Source: Pavlovales sp. CCMP2436 (Eukaryota; Haptophyta; Pavlovophyceae; Pavlovales). Taken from it: a DNA stretch of 18,014 bases. The stretch covers positions 17,362-35,375 of the forward strand of contig MU631680.1 of assembly GCA_026770615.1 (NCBI GenBank). The letters are read 5' to 3'. The position numbers and the translations under genes are program-made. Each line of letters starts with the position of its first letter. The first letter of the stretch is position 1. The notes beneath the pieces are model-generated. The model saw only the letters and a program-made list of their open reading frames with translations, made no database searches and had not been told where the DNA came from. This document shows, in pieces, positions 17,298 to 18,014 of this stretch.

Positions 17298-17357
17298 CGT
17301 CTGACATCGACCAAGTCAGTGAGTGAACAACACCTGTTGAAACATACGGAACCGCTA
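17298..17357 (+). repeat. R repeat, copy 9 (3' fragment)
   Basis: Starts inside CGTCTGACATCGACCAAGTC and ends at ACCGCTACATACGTATATA. The final block is diverged (ACATACGGAACCGCTA instead of CCATGCTGAGCCGCTA). Confidence 0.65.
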
Positions 17358-17373
17358 CATACGTATATAAGTA

Positions 17374-17412
17374 TATATTTATTTATGTATGTATGTATGT
17401 ATGTATGTATGT

Positions 17413-17443
<31 letters not shown>

Positions 17444-17480
17444 GATAGATAGATATATATATAGATATAGATAGTGATAT
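17374..17480. repeat. TATG / TA / GATA microsatellite
   Basis: A run of TATG units, then TA dinucleotides, then GATA-type units. It extends the TA-rich tail of R copy 9. Confidence 0.85.
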
Positions 17481-17487
17481 TAGCGGG

Positions 17488-18014
17488 TTAATTTCTTCGC
17501 CATTCTGAAACGGCCGATCGCGCTGCCCGCTCGCGAGGCAGCCCGATGGGCTGCCTCGCAAAGCTGTTGTACGCACTGCTATCGGCCACCTCCATCACGG
17601 ACGCTTCATCTACTACCTCATCCACCGCGCCTCCGCGCGGTAGCTCGCGCCATGCGCGCGCGAACAAGTTCACGGCATTCAAAACCCAAACCCGCCATCA
17701 AGTGGACTCGCTCGCGCTCGACGTCTCGGCTCCTTCGGCTCCTTCTTCAACCAGTCCTTACAACGCGCCCCCGCGCTGCGGCCCGCGCTCCGCACGCGCG
17801 AACGACTTCACGGCATTCAAAACCCCGTCGCTTCCTAGCGACACTCCAACGGTGAGACCACCAATGAACTCGCTCGCTCGCGCTCGGCCGGACGGCCTCG
17901 CGTTGCCTGGTTTGGCTCCTTCGGCTCCTTCTTCAACTAGTCCTTCCACCGCGCCCCCGCGCGGCGGCCCGCGCCCTGCACGCGCGAACAAGTTCACGGC
18001 ATTCAAAACCCAAA
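17488..18014 (-). pseudogene. Tandem coding-like repeats (FARA-type), decayed, incomplete
   Basis: Three minus-strand copies of a unit encode LNAV(N/K)xFARAxR with PRGGA following; the marker CACGGCATTCAAAACC on the plus strand occurs near 17671, 17810 and 17995, spaced about 139 and 185 bp. The third copy runs off the window. The middle copy has a stop just after RGGAL (TAA, 17758-17760), so the array is not one intact frame. Between units are EEGAEGA-like acidic stretches and the GLTVGVSLGSDG segment also found at 16593-16647. The family is not recognised; multicopy decay suggests a mobile-element gene or an expanded gene family. Confidence 0.5.
17533..17559. other. Perfect 12-bp GC-rich hairpin
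   Basis: GCGAGGCAGCCC, a GAT loop, then GGGCTGCCTCGC. It lies inside the most divergent coding-like repeat unit. It is stable enough to fold in DNA or RNA, but I see no context that gives it a function. Confidence 0.6.

Noticed and set aside
16926..17357. CRISPR-like array from the recurring R blocks
   Set aside because: Units are long, unevenly spaced, 5'-variable and tailed with TA repeats; there are no uniform short repeats with unique spacers.
17533..17559. Hairpin as a bacterial-type terminator
   Set aside because: No T-run follows and the context is eukaryotic repeat DNA.

Overview
The window looks like nuclear DNA of a GC-rich unicellular eukaryote, most likely a microalga. A haptophyte-like genome fits best, but this is inference from style only. 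The evidence is short GT-AG introns that join open frames in phase, chromatin-type eukaryotic domains, SAM and alpha/beta-hydrolase genes built from small exons, and intergenic DNA full of microsatellites and small mobile elements. There are no bacterial operons, rRNAs or CRISPR arrays.

Three genes can be rebuilt by splicing. (1) Plus strand, 709-5018: a seven-exon chromatin regulator with a Tudor-like fold, two PHD fingers, a CXXC-like cysteine cluster, a SET domain interrupted by three introns, an AP2-like segment, a coiled coil and a C-terminal KOW/Tudor-like segment. All six introns are phase-consistent and the total is 3684 nt. (2) Minus strand, 13796-11282: a six-exon alpha/beta hydrolase of 483 residues with two hydrophobic segments. 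Its catalytic Ser, Asp and His lie on different exons, and its introns are packed with microsatellites and repeats. (3) Plus strand, 15054-15619: a small SAM-domain gene whose frame stops at a TAG inside the last SAM helix although the frame stays open for about 80 more codons.

The rest is accessory DNA. 5019-7640 is gene-poor. It holds a TA-flanked miniature inverted-repeat element (6995-7161), a cloverleaf-like foldback (6660-6723) and a copy of a dispersed repeat. 7650-11054 holds a tRNA-like sequence, degenerate coding fragments, a 235-bp alternating purine/pyrimidine tract, and a 5'-truncated, frameshifted retroelement (C-terminal part of a reverse-transcriptase polyprotein plus a PD-(D/E)XK-like nuclease). 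A second TA-flanked miniature element (13897-14253) sits at the 5' edge of the hydrolase reading frame. 14421-17357 is a mosaic of a repeat family (called R here) whose copies all end in the same 15-mer followed by TA-rich sequence. Two 148-bp arms in inverted orientation bracket three of these copies. 17488-18014 carries minus-strand coding-like tandem repeats that run off the window.

The points most worth following are the R family and its inverted arms, the two TA|CAGG miniature elements (one possibly supplying splice sites), the repeated exon-end copies in the hydrolase intron, and the TAG inside the SAM domain.
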